64,000 nucleotides of DNA from Rhizobium redzepovicii (GTDB taxonomy: Bacteria; Pseudomonadota; Alphaproteobacteria; Rhizobiales; Rhizobiaceae). Each line of letters opens with the position of its first letter. The first letter of the stretch is position 1. This document shows, piece by piece, positions 38,434 to 46,979 of the stretch. The stretch lies in assembly GCF_019793435.1 (NCBI RefSeq), contig NZ_JAILYH010000008.1:186001-250000 (forward strand), written 5' to 3'. The notes under the pieces were generated by a model. It saw only the letters and a program-made list of their open reading frames with translations, made no database searches and was not told where the DNA came from. Position numbers and translations under genes: made by a program.

Positions 38434-40413
38434 ATGCGGGGAGAGAGTTCGGCGCAAAGCGGCGCGATCGTCTTCGAAACCGGTGTCGAATTTGCCGTGT
38501 GGTCGCATCACGCCGCACAGATCGAACTCTGCCTTTTCGAGGATGACGGCAACAGGGAATTCGCGCGCCTGCCCATGGCGCGCGACAGCAATCACTTCCA
38601 CCGTCTGTTTGTCGACGGTCTGAAGGCGGGCGCCCGCTACGGTTATCGCGCCGACGGCATCTACGCTCCCGACAGCGGCCTCTGGTACGATCCCTCCAAA
38701 CTGCTGATCGATCCCTACGCCAAGCAGATCGATAGGCCGTTCCGCTACGATCCCCGCCTCGGCATCTATGGCGAGGACAGCCAGGATCTGATGCCGAAGG
38801 CGATTGTCACCACCGATACGCGCGCCGAAATCGGCAAGCCGCTCTTCAAACCGGGCGGCTTCATCTACGAGGTCGCTGTCCGTCCCTTCACAATCCTCCA
38901 TCCCGACGTGCCGGACGTTCAGCGCGGCACGATCGCCGCCCTTGCCCATCCCTCCGTTATCGCGCATCTGAAGCGCATCGGTGTCGACGCCGTCGAACTG
39001 ATGCCGATCACCGCCTGGATCGACGAACGCCACCTGCCGCCGCTCGGCCTCACCAACGGCTGGGGCTACAATCCGGTCGCCTTCATGGCCCTCGATCCGC
39101 GGCTGGCGCCGGGCGGCATGACGGAACTGCGCCAGACGGTCGCGGCCCTCCATGCCGAAGGCATCGCCGTCATCCTCGATCTCGTCTTCAACCATACCGG
39201 CGAGAGCGACCGTTACGGCACGACTCTATCGCTGCGCGGCCTCGACAACCTGCATTATTATCGCCACGCCCGGAATATGCCGGGCGAACTCGTCAACGAC
39301 ACCGGCACCGGCAACACGCTCGCCTGCGATCATCCCGAGGTGCGGCGTCTCGTCATCGACAGCCTGCGCCATTTCGTGCTCAATTCAGGCGTCGACGGTT
39401 TCCGCTTCGATCTCGCCCCGGTGCTCGGCCGCACCGCGACAGGCTTCGAGCGCGATGGCGGAACGCTAGCCGCGATCCTCGCCGACAATGTGCTCACCGA
39501 CCGGATCATGATTGCCGAACCCTGGGATATCGGCCCGGGTGGTTATCAGCTCGGCAATTTCCCGCCGCCTTTCCTCGAATGGAACGACCGGCTTCGTGAC
39601 GATCTGCGCTGCTACTGGCGCGGCGACGATTGGAAGACCGGGGCGCTCGCCACCGCACTCGCCGGCTCATCCGACATCTTCTCCCGCAACGACGGCAAAG
39701 AGACGCGCAGCGTCAATTTCCTCGCCGCCCATGACGGCTTCACGCTGACCGATCTCGTCTCCTATGCGGGAAAGCACAACGACGCCAATGGCGAGCACAA
39801 TCGTGACGGCCATAATGAGAACCACTCCTGGAACAACGGCGTCGAGGGGGAGACCGTCTATCCGACGATCCGCAAGCGTCGCCGTGAGGATGTGATGGCG
39901 TTGATATCGACACTCTTTGCCACCCGCGGCAGCATCATGCTGACGGCGGGCGACGAGGGCGGCCGTAGCCAGCATGGCAACAACAACGCCTATTGCCAGG
40001 ACAATGAGATCACCTGGCTGGACTGGAAGGCGCTGAACGAGGATCTCATCGCCCATACCGCCTTCGTCGCCGAGCTGCGCCGCCGCTTCACGATCTTTTC
40101 CGAAACCGGCTTCCTGGCAGGCAACGGCGATGTCGAATGGATTTCGCTCTCCGGCGAGCCGATGACCGTTTCCGAATGGGAGACACCGTCGCTTTCCACC
40201 CTCGGCATGCTGCTTTCCACCGGTGACCGCTCGGCGTGCGGCAGGCAGACCCGGCTTGCCGTGCTCTTCAACCGTTCGGGCGACCGCCAAATTTTCACGC
40301 TCCCGTCCGGAACCGAACCGGGCTGGCGTCAATTGACACCGGAAGGAGCCAAGAAAACCGGCGCCCGCGTCACCGTCGAGCCACGCTCCGTCGCCTTTTT
40401 CGTAGAAAAGTGA
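38434..40413 (+). CDS. glgX: Glycogen debranching enzyme
   Basis: The protein is 659 residues. An N-terminal CBM48-like domain (FAVWSHHAAQIELCLFEDDG) precedes a GH13 isoamylase-type barrel. Catalytic residues are Asp in VDGFRFDLAPVLG, Glu in IMIAEPWDIGPGGYQLG and Asp in NFLAAHDGFTLTDLVSY. It hydrolyses alpha-1,6 branches of phosphorylase-limit glycogen. It is last in the glg operon; the ATG at 38434 follows a GGGGGG purine tract. Confidence 0.95.
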   Translation: MRGESSAQSGAIVFETGVEFAVWSHHAAQIELCLFEDDGNREFARLPMARDSNHFHRLFVDGLKAGARYGYRADGIYAPDSGLWYDPSKLLIDPYAKQIDRPFRYDPRLGIYGEDSQDLMPKAIVTTDTRAEIGKPLFKPGGFIYEVAVRPFTILHPDVPDVQRGTIAALAHPSVIAHLKRIGVDAVELMPITAWIDERHLPPLGLTNGWGYNPVAFMALDPRLAPGGMTELRQTVAALHAEGIAVILDLVFNHTGESDRYGTTLSLRGLDNLHYYRHARNMPGELVNDTGTGNTLACDHPEVRRLVIDSLRHFVLNSGVDGFRFDLAPVLGRTATGFERDGGTLAAILADNVLTDRIMIAEPWDIGPGGYQLGNFPPPFLEWNDRLRDDLRCYWRGDDWKTGALATALAGSSDIFSRNDGKETRSVNFLAAHDGFTLTDLVSYAGKHNDANGEHNRDGHNENHSWNNGVEGETVYPTIRKRRREDVMALISTLFATRGSIMLTAGDEGGRSQHGNNNAYCQDNEITWLDWKALNEDLIAHTAFVAELRRRFTIFSETGFLAGNGDVEWISLSGEPMTVSEWETPSLSTLGMLLSTGDRSACGRQTRLAVLFNRSGDRQIFTLPSGTEPGWRQLTPEGAKKTGARVTVEPRSVAFFVEK

Positions 40414-40502
40414 CCGCCTCCCCTCGCTTGCGCAAATCCTTGTCGCAATCGTCATAAATGCACGATAAGGCTTTGGCCGGCGGCCTATTTCACGAGGAAT
40501 TC

Positions 40503-40988
40503 ATGGTCACGGAAATTTCACTCTCCGACGTGCGGGGACTGATCGGCATGGAAACAGGCCTTTCGGACTGGATCACCGTCGACCAGACGATGATCGACGC
40601 CTTTGCAGGGGCGACCGACGACCATCAGTTCATTCATGTCGATCCCCAGCGCGCGGCCGAAAGCCCCTTCGGCGGCACCATCGCCCATGGCTTCCTGACA
40701 CTGTCTCTGCTGTCGACGATGAACTACAACTGCCTGCCGAAAGTGCGCGAGCAGACCATGGGCATCAATTACGGTTTCGATCGCGTCCGCTTCATGACGC
40801 CGGTGAAGAGCGGCGCCCGCGTCCGCGGCCGCTTCCTGCTCTCGGACGCCCGCTTCCGCGGCGGCGGCATGCTGATGACCACCTATGATGTATCGATCGA
40901 GATCGAGAACGAGAAGAAGCCGGCCCTCACGGCAAAATGGATCACCATCATCCAATTCGACCCGAAGGACCGTCCCGAGGACGTTTGA
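40503..40988 (+). CDS. MaoC-like (R)-specific enoyl-CoA hydratase
   Basis: The protein is 161 residues with a single hot-dog fold. The hydratase motif is GATDDHQFIHVDPQRAAESPFGGTIAHGFLTLS, with the catalytic Asp and His in the D-x(4)-H arrangement. The C terminus continues the hot-dog core (FMTPVKSGARVRGRFLLSDAR). It probably hydrates short enoyl-CoAs, possibly feeding polyhydroxyalkanoate or fatty-acid catabolism. I chose the ATG at 40503 with GAGGAA seven bases upstream over the longer ORF at 40458. It is 89 bases after glgX and may be co-transcribed. Confidence 0.88.
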   Translation: MVTEISLSDVRGLIGMETGLSDWITVDQTMIDAFAGATDDHQFIHVDPQRAAESPFGGTIAHGFLTLSLLSTMNYNCLPKVREQTMGINYGFDRVRFMTPVKSGARVRGRFLLSDARFRGGGMLMTTYDVSIEIENEKKPALTAKWITIIQFDPKDRPEDV

Positions 40989-41003
40989 GCAAAACGCCGC
41001 TTG

Positions 41004-41402
41004 CTACGCGGCCGACTTGCAGACGGCTTCGAGTGCGTGTCCGTCCGGATCCATCACGAACGCCGCATAATAATGTTCGCCATAGTGTGGGCGTAAGCCT
41101 GGACCACCATTGTCACCGCCGCCGTGGGCGATCGCCGCGGCATGAAACCAATCGACCGCCTGGCGGCTCGGAGCGGCGAACGCCAGATGAAAACCCGGGC
41201 CGGCCGGGCGCTGGCCCTCCGGTCTATGTTTGATCGCCAGCTTGTCGCCGCCACCGGGAAGACCGTAGCCGACGGCTTGTCCCGTCTGCCCCGGCCGGAT
41301 GTCATCCCAGACCCTGACATAACCGAGCGCGGCTAGGGCGGCATCGTAAAATGCCGCCGATCGTTCGATATCGGAAACGCCGAGGGAGGCATGGTGCAGC
41401 AT
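41004..41402 (-). CDS. VOC-superfamily (glyoxalase/bleomycin-resistance fold) protein
   Basis: The protein is 132 residues with the paired beta-alpha-beta-beta-beta layout. The first half begins MLHHASLGVSDIERSAAFYDAAL, with the N-terminal His a likely metal ligand. The second half has GPGFHLAFAAPSRQAVDWFHAAA and FVMDPDGHALEAV, with the other metal ligands. Rhizobial relatives are annotated as VOC or glyoxalase proteins without known substrate. Confidence 0.85.
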   Translation of the reverse strand: MLHHASLGVSDIERSAAFYDAALAALGYVRVWDDIRPGQTGQAVGYGLPGGGDKLAIKHRPEGQRPAGPGFHLAFAAPSRQAVDWFHAAAIAHGGGDNGGPGLRPHYGEHYYAAFVMDPDGHALEAVCKSAA

Positions 41403-41448
41403 TCACCTATTCCTCGAATGAGACTTACGCAGCCGGATTGGTCCGGCT

Positions 41449-41997
41449 TCAATGGCCGGCATCATGAGCCGCCTCGTCGAGCAGCCCGAAGACGTAATCG
41501 GAAAACGACCGCCAGCACTCCACCCGGAACGTGTCTTTATCGGTGCGCAGAAGCACGATTTCCGCCTTGCCGAGGATCGTGCGCGACGCGGCTCCAACCG
41601 GAAACGAAGACAAGGACAGATCCTGCGGGCACCCGGCGGCAAGCGTCTTTTCCGCACCCGGTCCCGAGACGATGATCGCCAGATTGCGGTGAGAAACGTC
41701 GGTCGCCGAATGCACGGCGCCCACGCCCGAAAGCACCGTCATCAGATCGGCGCCGTCCTCGTCGATGGCAAGCCATTCGTCCGGCCCGATCCAGAGCACC
41801 GACCGGGCGCCGGCCCGGCCCGATGTTTTCGGGGCGGTCGGCACGGACAGACCGAGCGCGGAGGAAAGTGCTGCAAGCGATTCCGCCGGGGCGCGTAGCG
41901 CCACACGACTCGCTGCCGGCGCCGTCGTCAGCCGTACTGTTGCGGAGCCGCCGAGACGGCCGGCAAGCGCCGGTTTGCGAATTGCGACATCAGCCAT
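41449..41997 (-). CDS. soxG: Sarcosine oxidase gamma subunit
   Basis: The protein is 182 residues from the ATG at 41997. It has the GcvT/SoxG-like fold with VLWIGPDEWLAIDEDGADLM, DVSHRNLAIIVSGPGAEKTLAAGCPQDLS and the C-terminal FRVECWRSFSDYVFGLLDEA. It is the last gene of the soxBDAG operon, overlapping soxA by eight bases. Gamma is a structural subunit of the heterotetrameric enzyme. Confidence 0.9.
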   Translation of the reverse strand: MADVAIRKPALAGRLGGSATVRLTTAPAASRVALRAPAESLAALSSALGLSVPTAPKTSGRAGARSVLWIGPDEWLAIDEDGADLMTVLSGVGAVHSATDVSHRNLAIIVSGPGAEKTLAAGCPQDLSLSSFPVGAASRTILGKAEIVLLRTDKDTFRVECWRSFSDYVFGLLDEAAHDAGH

Positions 41998-44983
41998 GGA
42001 TGCGGCCTCCTTCCTTGTCAAAGAATACCAGATCCGTCACCTCGACGGCGATCGTCCGGTCCGCCATCGGCACGTAGAGCGTTTCGCCCATCCTCGCCCG
42101 ACCGCCGGCGACAAGCGCGAAAGCGATCGACCGGCCGCAGTTTTCCGACCAGTAGGACGAGGTGACGTGTCCGAGCATTGTCATCGGCTTGGGCTCGTTC
42201 GGGTTGGCGACGACCTGCGCGCCTTCCTCGAGCACCAGCTTCGGATCCTTGGTGACAAGGCCGACGAGCTGCTTGCGCCCTTCCTTGACGAGATCCGGCC
42301 GCTGCAGGCCGCGAATGCCGACAAAGTCCTTCTTCTTCTTCGAAACGGCCCAGGCAACGCCCGCGTCATCCGGGGTAACCGTGCCGTCAGTATCCTGGCC
42401 GACGATGATGTAGCCCTTCTCGGCGCGCAGCACGTGCATCGTCTCTGTGCCGTAGACGCAGGCGCCAAGCGGCTCGGCATTGGCCCAGACGGCTTCGAGC
42501 ACCGACTGGCCATAATCGGCGGGCACGTTGATTTCGAAACCGATTTCGCCGGTGAAGGAGACGCGGAACAGCCGCGCCGGCACGCCGCAGACCGTGCACT
42601 CGGCAACGCTCATATGCGGGAAGGCCTCGTTCGAGAGGTCGAGCCCTTCGACGAGGGGCGCGACGATCTCGCGCGCCTTCGGGCCCTGCACGGCAATCAC
42701 CGCCCATTGCTCGGTCACCGAGGTCAGCCACACCTTCAGATCCGGGAATTCCGTCTGCAGATAATCTTCCATGTGGTGAAGAACGCGCGGCGCGCCGCCG
42801 GTCGTCGTCGTCACATGGAAACGGTCCTCGGCCAGGCGCCCGACGACGCCGTCGTCATAAACGAAGCCGTCTTCGCGGGTCATGATGCCGTAGCGGGCCT
42901 TGCCCGGCTTCAGCGTGTCCCAGGCATTGGTATAGATAAGGTTGAGGAACTTCGCCGCATCCGGCCCCACCACCTCGATCTTGCCGAGCGTCGAAGCGTC
43001 GAAAATACCGGCCGACTCTCGGGCTGTGCGGCATTCGCGGGCGACCGCCTGGTGCATGCTCTCACCCGCCCGCGGATAGAACCAGGCACGCTTCCAGTTA
43101 CCGACATCCTCGAAGACGGCGCCATGCGCTTCTTCCCAGTTGTGCAGCGGCGTCTTGCGCGTCGGGTCGAACAGCTCTCCGCGCGAATGGCCGATCAGCG
43201 TGCCGTAGGTAACCGGTGTATAGGGCGCGCGGAAGGTGGTGAGACCGACCTGCGGGATTTCCTTGCCAAGCATTTCGGCGGCGATCGCCAGGCCGTGCAT
43301 GTTGGAAAGCTTGCCCTGGTCCGAGGCCATGCCGTTGGTCGTGAAGCGCTTGATGTGCTCGATCGAATGCATGCCCTCGCGCACGGCAAGACGGATATCC
43401 TTGGCGCAGACGTCGTGCTGGAAATCGATGAAGGCCTTGGCGTTGGTCTTCGGGCCGGCGCCTTCGGCAGCACCGATCATGCCGCCCGTCCAGTCATAGG
43501 CCTGCTCGGCCGAAATGGCGATCTTCTCGCCGCTGCTTCTGCCGGTGGCCTGCGCCATCAGCTCGCCCGCGGCAAGCGATTCTTCGATCGTCCGCTGCAG
43601 ATCGTCGGTGCCGTTGCAGGCGCCGACCGAAAGGCAGTCCTGTGCATAGGAGCCAGGCAGGAAACGCTGACTTTCGGCATCGAAGGCCACTTTGCCGCGT
43701 GACTGCGAGAACAGATGCACCGATGGCGTCCAGCCGGCCGAAACCAGCAAAGCATCGACTGCGATCTTGCGCGGCGAACCGCCGCCGTTGCGCGCCACCG
43801 TCATCGACGAGATGCGCAGCCGCCCCGCCGTGTTGATCACCGACTGCCCGGTCAGGACGTCGATGCCGAGCGCACGTGCCTCTTCCAGCACCGCCGCTCC
43901 CGGCGCCTGCCTGCAATCGACGATGGCAGCGACCGAAACACCTGATCGTTTCAGATCGAAAGCCGCCTCATAGGCCGAGTCATGCGCCGTATAGATGCCG
44001 ACCTTGGTTCCGACGGCGACGCCGTAGTGATTGAGATACATCCGCGCCGCCGAAGCCAGCATGATGCCCGGCCGGTCGTTGTTCGGAAATACCATATGCC
44101 GCTCGATCGCGCCGTTGGCGAGGATTACTCGCTTGGCCCGCACCTGCCAGAGCCGCTCGCGCGGCAGATCTTGAGAAGGCTTGGCGATATGATCGGTCAC
44201 GCGCTCGGCGAGACCGACGAAATTGTGGTTGTAGTAGCCGAAGGCGGTCGTGCGGACCAGCACTTCGACGTTGTCCATCGCCTTCAGCCGCGCCACGGCC
44301 TTCTGCGCCCAGGCATAACCCTCTTGGCCGTCGATCGTCACGCCAGCATCGTAGCGCAATGCGCCGCCGACTTCCGCCTGCTCATCGCAGAGGATCACCT
44401 TGGCACCGGTCCCGGCCGCGGCCAAGGCCGCCGAAAGTCCGGCAACGCCGGCGCCGACCACCAGCACGTCGCAATGGGCATAACGGCTGGCATAATGATC
44501 CGGATCTTCTTCCGTCGGCGCGACACCGAGGCCGGCGGCGCGACGGATGAGCGGTTCGTAGACGCTTTTCCAGGCGGCACGCGGCCACATGAAGGTCTTG
44601 TAGTAGAAGCCGGCGGCGAAGAACGGCGACATCAGATTGTTGACCGCGCCGACGTCGAAGGCGAGCGAGGGCCAGCGATTCTGCGAGTTGACGATCATGC
44701 CGTCGAAGACTTCCTGCACGGTGGCGCGCACGTTCGGCTGCTTGCGCGCCTTGTCGCGGGCGACGTCGATCAGCGCGTTCGGCTCTTCGGCGCCGGCCGA
44801 CAGAATACCGCGAGCCCGGTGGTATTTGAACGAACGTCCCAAAAGATGCACACCGTGGGCGATCAGCGCCGAGGCGACGGTATCGCCTTCCAGCGCGGTA
44901 TAGGTCTCGCCGTCGAAGCTGAAGCGCGCGGTTTTGGCCGGCGTTAGGCGCCCCTTGCCGACGATACGGTTCACGCCGCTCAT
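41990..44983 (-). CDS. soxA: Sarcosine oxidase alpha subunit
   Basis: The protein is 997 residues. An N-terminal 2Fe-2S-like domain without the Cys ligands (ARFSFDGETYTALEGDTVASALIAHGV) is followed by an NAD-binding Rossmann (VLVVGAGVAGLSAALAAAGTGA, about residue 160). The C-terminal half is an aminomethyltransferase/GcvT-type folate domain (FDASTLGKIEVVGPDAAKFLN; GEIGFEINVPADYG). The holoenzyme demethylates sarcosine to glycine, with H2O2 and 5,10-methylene-tetrahydrofolate. It overlaps soxD by four bases. Confidence 0.95.
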   Translation of the reverse strand: MSGVNRIVGKGRLTPAKTARFSFDGETYTALEGDTVASALIAHGVHLLGRSFKYHRARGILSAGAEEPNALIDVARDKARKQPNVRATVQEVFDGMIVNSQNRWPSLAFDVGAVNNLMSPFFAAGFYYKTFMWPRAAWKSVYEPLIRRAAGLGVAPTEEDPDHYASRYAHCDVLVVGAGVAGLSAALAAAGTGAKVILCDEQAEVGGALRYDAGVTIDGQEGYAWAQKAVARLKAMDNVEVLVRTTAFGYYNHNFVGLAERVTDHIAKPSQDLPRERLWQVRAKRVILANGAIERHMVFPNNDRPGIMLASAARMYLNHYGVAVGTKVGIYTAHDSAYEAAFDLKRSGVSVAAIVDCRQAPGAAVLEEARALGIDVLTGQSVINTAGRLRISSMTVARNGGGSPRKIAVDALLVSAGWTPSVHLFSQSRGKVAFDAESQRFLPGSYAQDCLSVGACNGTDDLQRTIEESLAAGELMAQATGRSSGEKIAISAEQAYDWTGGMIGAAEGAGPKTNAKAFIDFQHDVCAKDIRLAVREGMHSIEHIKRFTTNGMASDQGKLSNMHGLAIAAEMLGKEIPQVGLTTFRAPYTPVTYGTLIGHSRGELFDPTRKTPLHNWEEAHGAVFEDVGNWKRAWFYPRAGESMHQAVARECRTARESAGIFDASTLGKIEVVGPDAAKFLNLIYTNAWDTLKPGKARYGIMTREDGFVYDDGVVGRLAEDRFHVTTTTGGAPRVLHHMEDYLQTEFPDLKVWLTSVTEQWAVIAVQGPKAREIVAPLVEGLDLSNEAFPHMSVAECTVCGVPARLFRVSFTGEIGFEINVPADYGQSVLEAVWANAEPLGACVYGTETMHVLRAEKGYIIVGQDTDGTVTPDDAGVAWAVSKKKKDFVGIRGLQRPDLVKEGRKQLVGLVTKDPKLVLEEGAQVVANPNEPKPMTMLGHVTSSYWSENCGRSIAFALVAGGRARMGETLYVPMADRTIAVEVTDLVFFDKEGGRIHG

Positions 44984-45321
44984 TGCGCCTCTCCTTCCAC
45001 GGCTTCATATGTCTCGACTGGCGCGTGCTTCTCGGCCGCCGCGCCAATCTCAGGCTTCGGCTCACCCGCCTTGTAGGTCACGATGAACTTGTCGCTTACC
45101 GTATCGCGCGCCGCGTTGAAGAAGCGCCCGCACCCATGGATGTGCCGCCAGCGTTCGAAGATCAGGCCTTTCGGATTGTCGCGCAGAAAGAAATAGGCCT
45201 CGAATTCCTCGTCCGAAACCGAGGCGATATCGGCAGGCCGCACGATATGCGCGTCACCGGCGCCGCGGAATTCAAGCTCCGAGCGCTCTTCCTGACAGTA
45301 GGGGCAATGGATCAGCAGCAT
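44980..45321 (-). CDS. soxD: Sarcosine oxidase delta subunit
   Basis: The protein is 113 residues and starts MLLIHCPYCQEERSELEFRG. The zinc-ligand set is visible as CPYC near the start and the later WRHIHGCGRFFNAARDT (His and Cys). A longer ORF to 45414 lies partly in a repeat and is rejected. Translationally coupled to soxA. Confidence 0.92.
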   Translation of the reverse strand: MLLIHCPYCQEERSELEFRGAGDAHIVRPADIASVSDEEFEAYFFLRDNPKGLIFERWRHIHGCGRFFNAARDTVSDKFIVTYKAGEPKPEIGAAAEKHAPVETYEAVEGEAQ

Positions 45322-45330
45322 GTGTGATTT

Positions 45331-45405
45331 CCTTCTCCTCCCCTTCTCCTCAATGGGGAGAAGGCGCCTGAAAGGCGGATGAGGGGGTGAGCGACGAAAG
45401 GTGCG
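45331..45405. repeat. Palindromic intergenic repeat between soxB and soxD
   Basis: CCTTCTCC (45343-45350) pairs with GGAGAAGG (45357-45364). Further CGCCTGAAAGGCG and GATGAGGGGGTGAGC sequence follows. This resembles the dispersed rhizobial palindromic elements (GGGGAGAAGG...GAGGGG type) that lie between genes, here inside an operon. Confidence 0.5.
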
Positions 45406-45427
45406 AACATCCAAATAGCATTCATCA

Positions 45428-46681
45428 TCAGTGCGCCACCGCCGCGGCCGCCGCCTCGTCGATCAGCCGGCCGCTGCGGAAACGCTCCAGCGTCAGCCCG
45501 GCATTGAACTTGTGCGGCTCGTCGCGGGCAATCAGGTGCGCGAAGAGATTGGCCGAGCCCGGCGTCGCCTTGAAGCCGCCGGTGCCCCAGCCGCAATTGA
45601 CGTAGAGCCCGGGAACCGGCGTCTTCGACTGGATCGCCGAACGATCCGGCGTATTGTCGACGATGCCGCCCCATTGCCGCATCATCTTGACGCGCCGGAA
45701 CATCGGGAAGAGCTCGCAGATGGCATCGAGCGTGTGCGTGATGATCTGCAGCCCGCCGGTCTGGGAGTATGAGTTGTACTGGTCGGTGCCGGCGCCGATG
45801 ACGAGCTCTCCCTTGTCGGACTGGGAGATATAGGCATGCACCGTGTTCGACATGACGACGCACGGAAAGATCGGCTTCAGCGGCTCGGAGACCAGCGCCT
45901 GCAGCGGGCTCGATTGCAGCGGCACACGCACATCGGCCATCTTCATGATGGTCGACGTATGGCCGGCGGCCGACACGGCGACCTTTTTGGCGCCGATGAA
46001 GCCGCGCGAGGTCTCGACCCCGGTCACGCGTCCATCGGGGCCGCGGCGGATGCCGGTCACTTCGCAATTCTGGATGATGTGCACCCCGCGGTCCGAGGCG
46101 GCGCGGGCATAGCCCCAGGCAACCGCGTCGTGCCGCGCCGTGCCGCCGCGCCGCTGCAGCGCCGCGCCGTTGATCGGGTAGCGGGCGCTCGCCGAAATGT
46201 CGAGCGGCGGGCAATAAGCCTTGGCCTGCTCCGGCGTCAGCCATTCATTGTCGATGCCGTAGAGCCGGTTGGCATGGATATGCCGCTTGAACGACTGCTG
46301 GTCGTGAATATTGTGCGAGAGCATCATCACGCCGCGCGGCGAATACATCACATTGTAGTTGAGCTCCTGAGAAAGCCCTTCCCAGAGCTTCATCGAATGC
46401 TCGTAGATGTGCATGCTCTCTTCATAGAGATAGTTCGAGCGGATGATGGTGGTGTTGCGCCCGGTATTGCCGCCGCCAAGCCAGCCTTTTTCGATCACCG
46501 CCACATTGGTAATGCCGTGCTCCTTGGCGAGGTAATAGGCTGCACCCAGCCCATGACCACCGGCGCCGATGATGACGACGTCGTATTCGGCGCGCGGCTC
46601 AGGCGAAGTCCACTGCTTCTCCCAGCCCTTATGGCCCCGAAGGGCCTCCCTCGCCACGGCAAAAACCGAATATTTCCGCAT
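45428..46681 (-). CDS. soxB: Sarcosine oxidase beta subunit
   Basis: The protein is 417 residues from the ATG at 46681 (MRKYSVFAVAREALRGHKGW), the standard length. FAD site VVIIGAGGHGLGAAYYLAKEHG at about 35-56. The His in GGTARHDAVAWGYARAA corresponds to the covalent-FMN His of the family. The C-terminal FAD motif is GLYVNCGWGTGGFKATPGSA. This is the catalytic subunit and the first gene of soxBDAG. The 500-residue ORF includes an unlikely N-terminal extension. Confidence 0.95.
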   Translation of the reverse strand: MRKYSVFAVAREALRGHKGWEKQWTSPEPRAEYDVVIIGAGGHGLGAAYYLAKEHGITNVAVIEKGWLGGGNTGRNTTIIRSNYLYEESMHIYEHSMKLWEGLSQELNYNVMYSPRGVMMLSHNIHDQQSFKRHIHANRLYGIDNEWLTPEQAKAYCPPLDISASARYPINGAALQRRGGTARHDAVAWGYARAASDRGVHIIQNCEVTGIRRGPDGRVTGVETSRGFIGAKKVAVSAAGHTSTIMKMADVRVPLQSSPLQALVSEPLKPIFPCVVMSNTVHAYISQSDKGELVIGAGTDQYNSYSQTGGLQIITHTLDAICELFPMFRRVKMMRQWGGIVDNTPDRSAIQSKTPVPGLYVNCGWGTGGFKATPGSANLFAHLIARDEPHKFNAGLTLERFRSGRLIDEAAAAAVAH

Positions 46682-46979
46682 CCGCCTTGTTCTCCTATGG
46701 GAAAGGGCTGTTCTCCGCGCCCATACAAATCGCAAATCCAAATGCGGCACAACGGTTCTTTTGCGACAGTCGAGCGCTTTGCTTTTGACACTCAGCGACA
46801 TGATGCCGAAAACTGCGCAGTATTCGCGCGACATCGTCCGCTGCTTCCGAGGCCGTTCGGCAGGACGAGGCAAAATCGGCCTTTCCCAGGGGCCGCCGCC
46901 CGGTCGTAGCCCAAGTGGGCGAGAAGACAAGCAGTTACTAAAATGTTAATTCTCCCCGTGTTTCCGGGGTCCGTGTATC
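46682..46979. other. Divergent intergenic region soxB / fecR-like
   Basis: It must carry the soxBDAG promoter and the promoter of the FecR-domain gene. I see no gene, and no riboswitch-like fold that I can name. Confidence 0.4.

Noticed and set aside
46682..46930. N-terminal extension of SoxB by 83 residues
   Set aside because: Basic low-complexity sequence absent from the family; 417 residues from 46681 is the usual SoxB.
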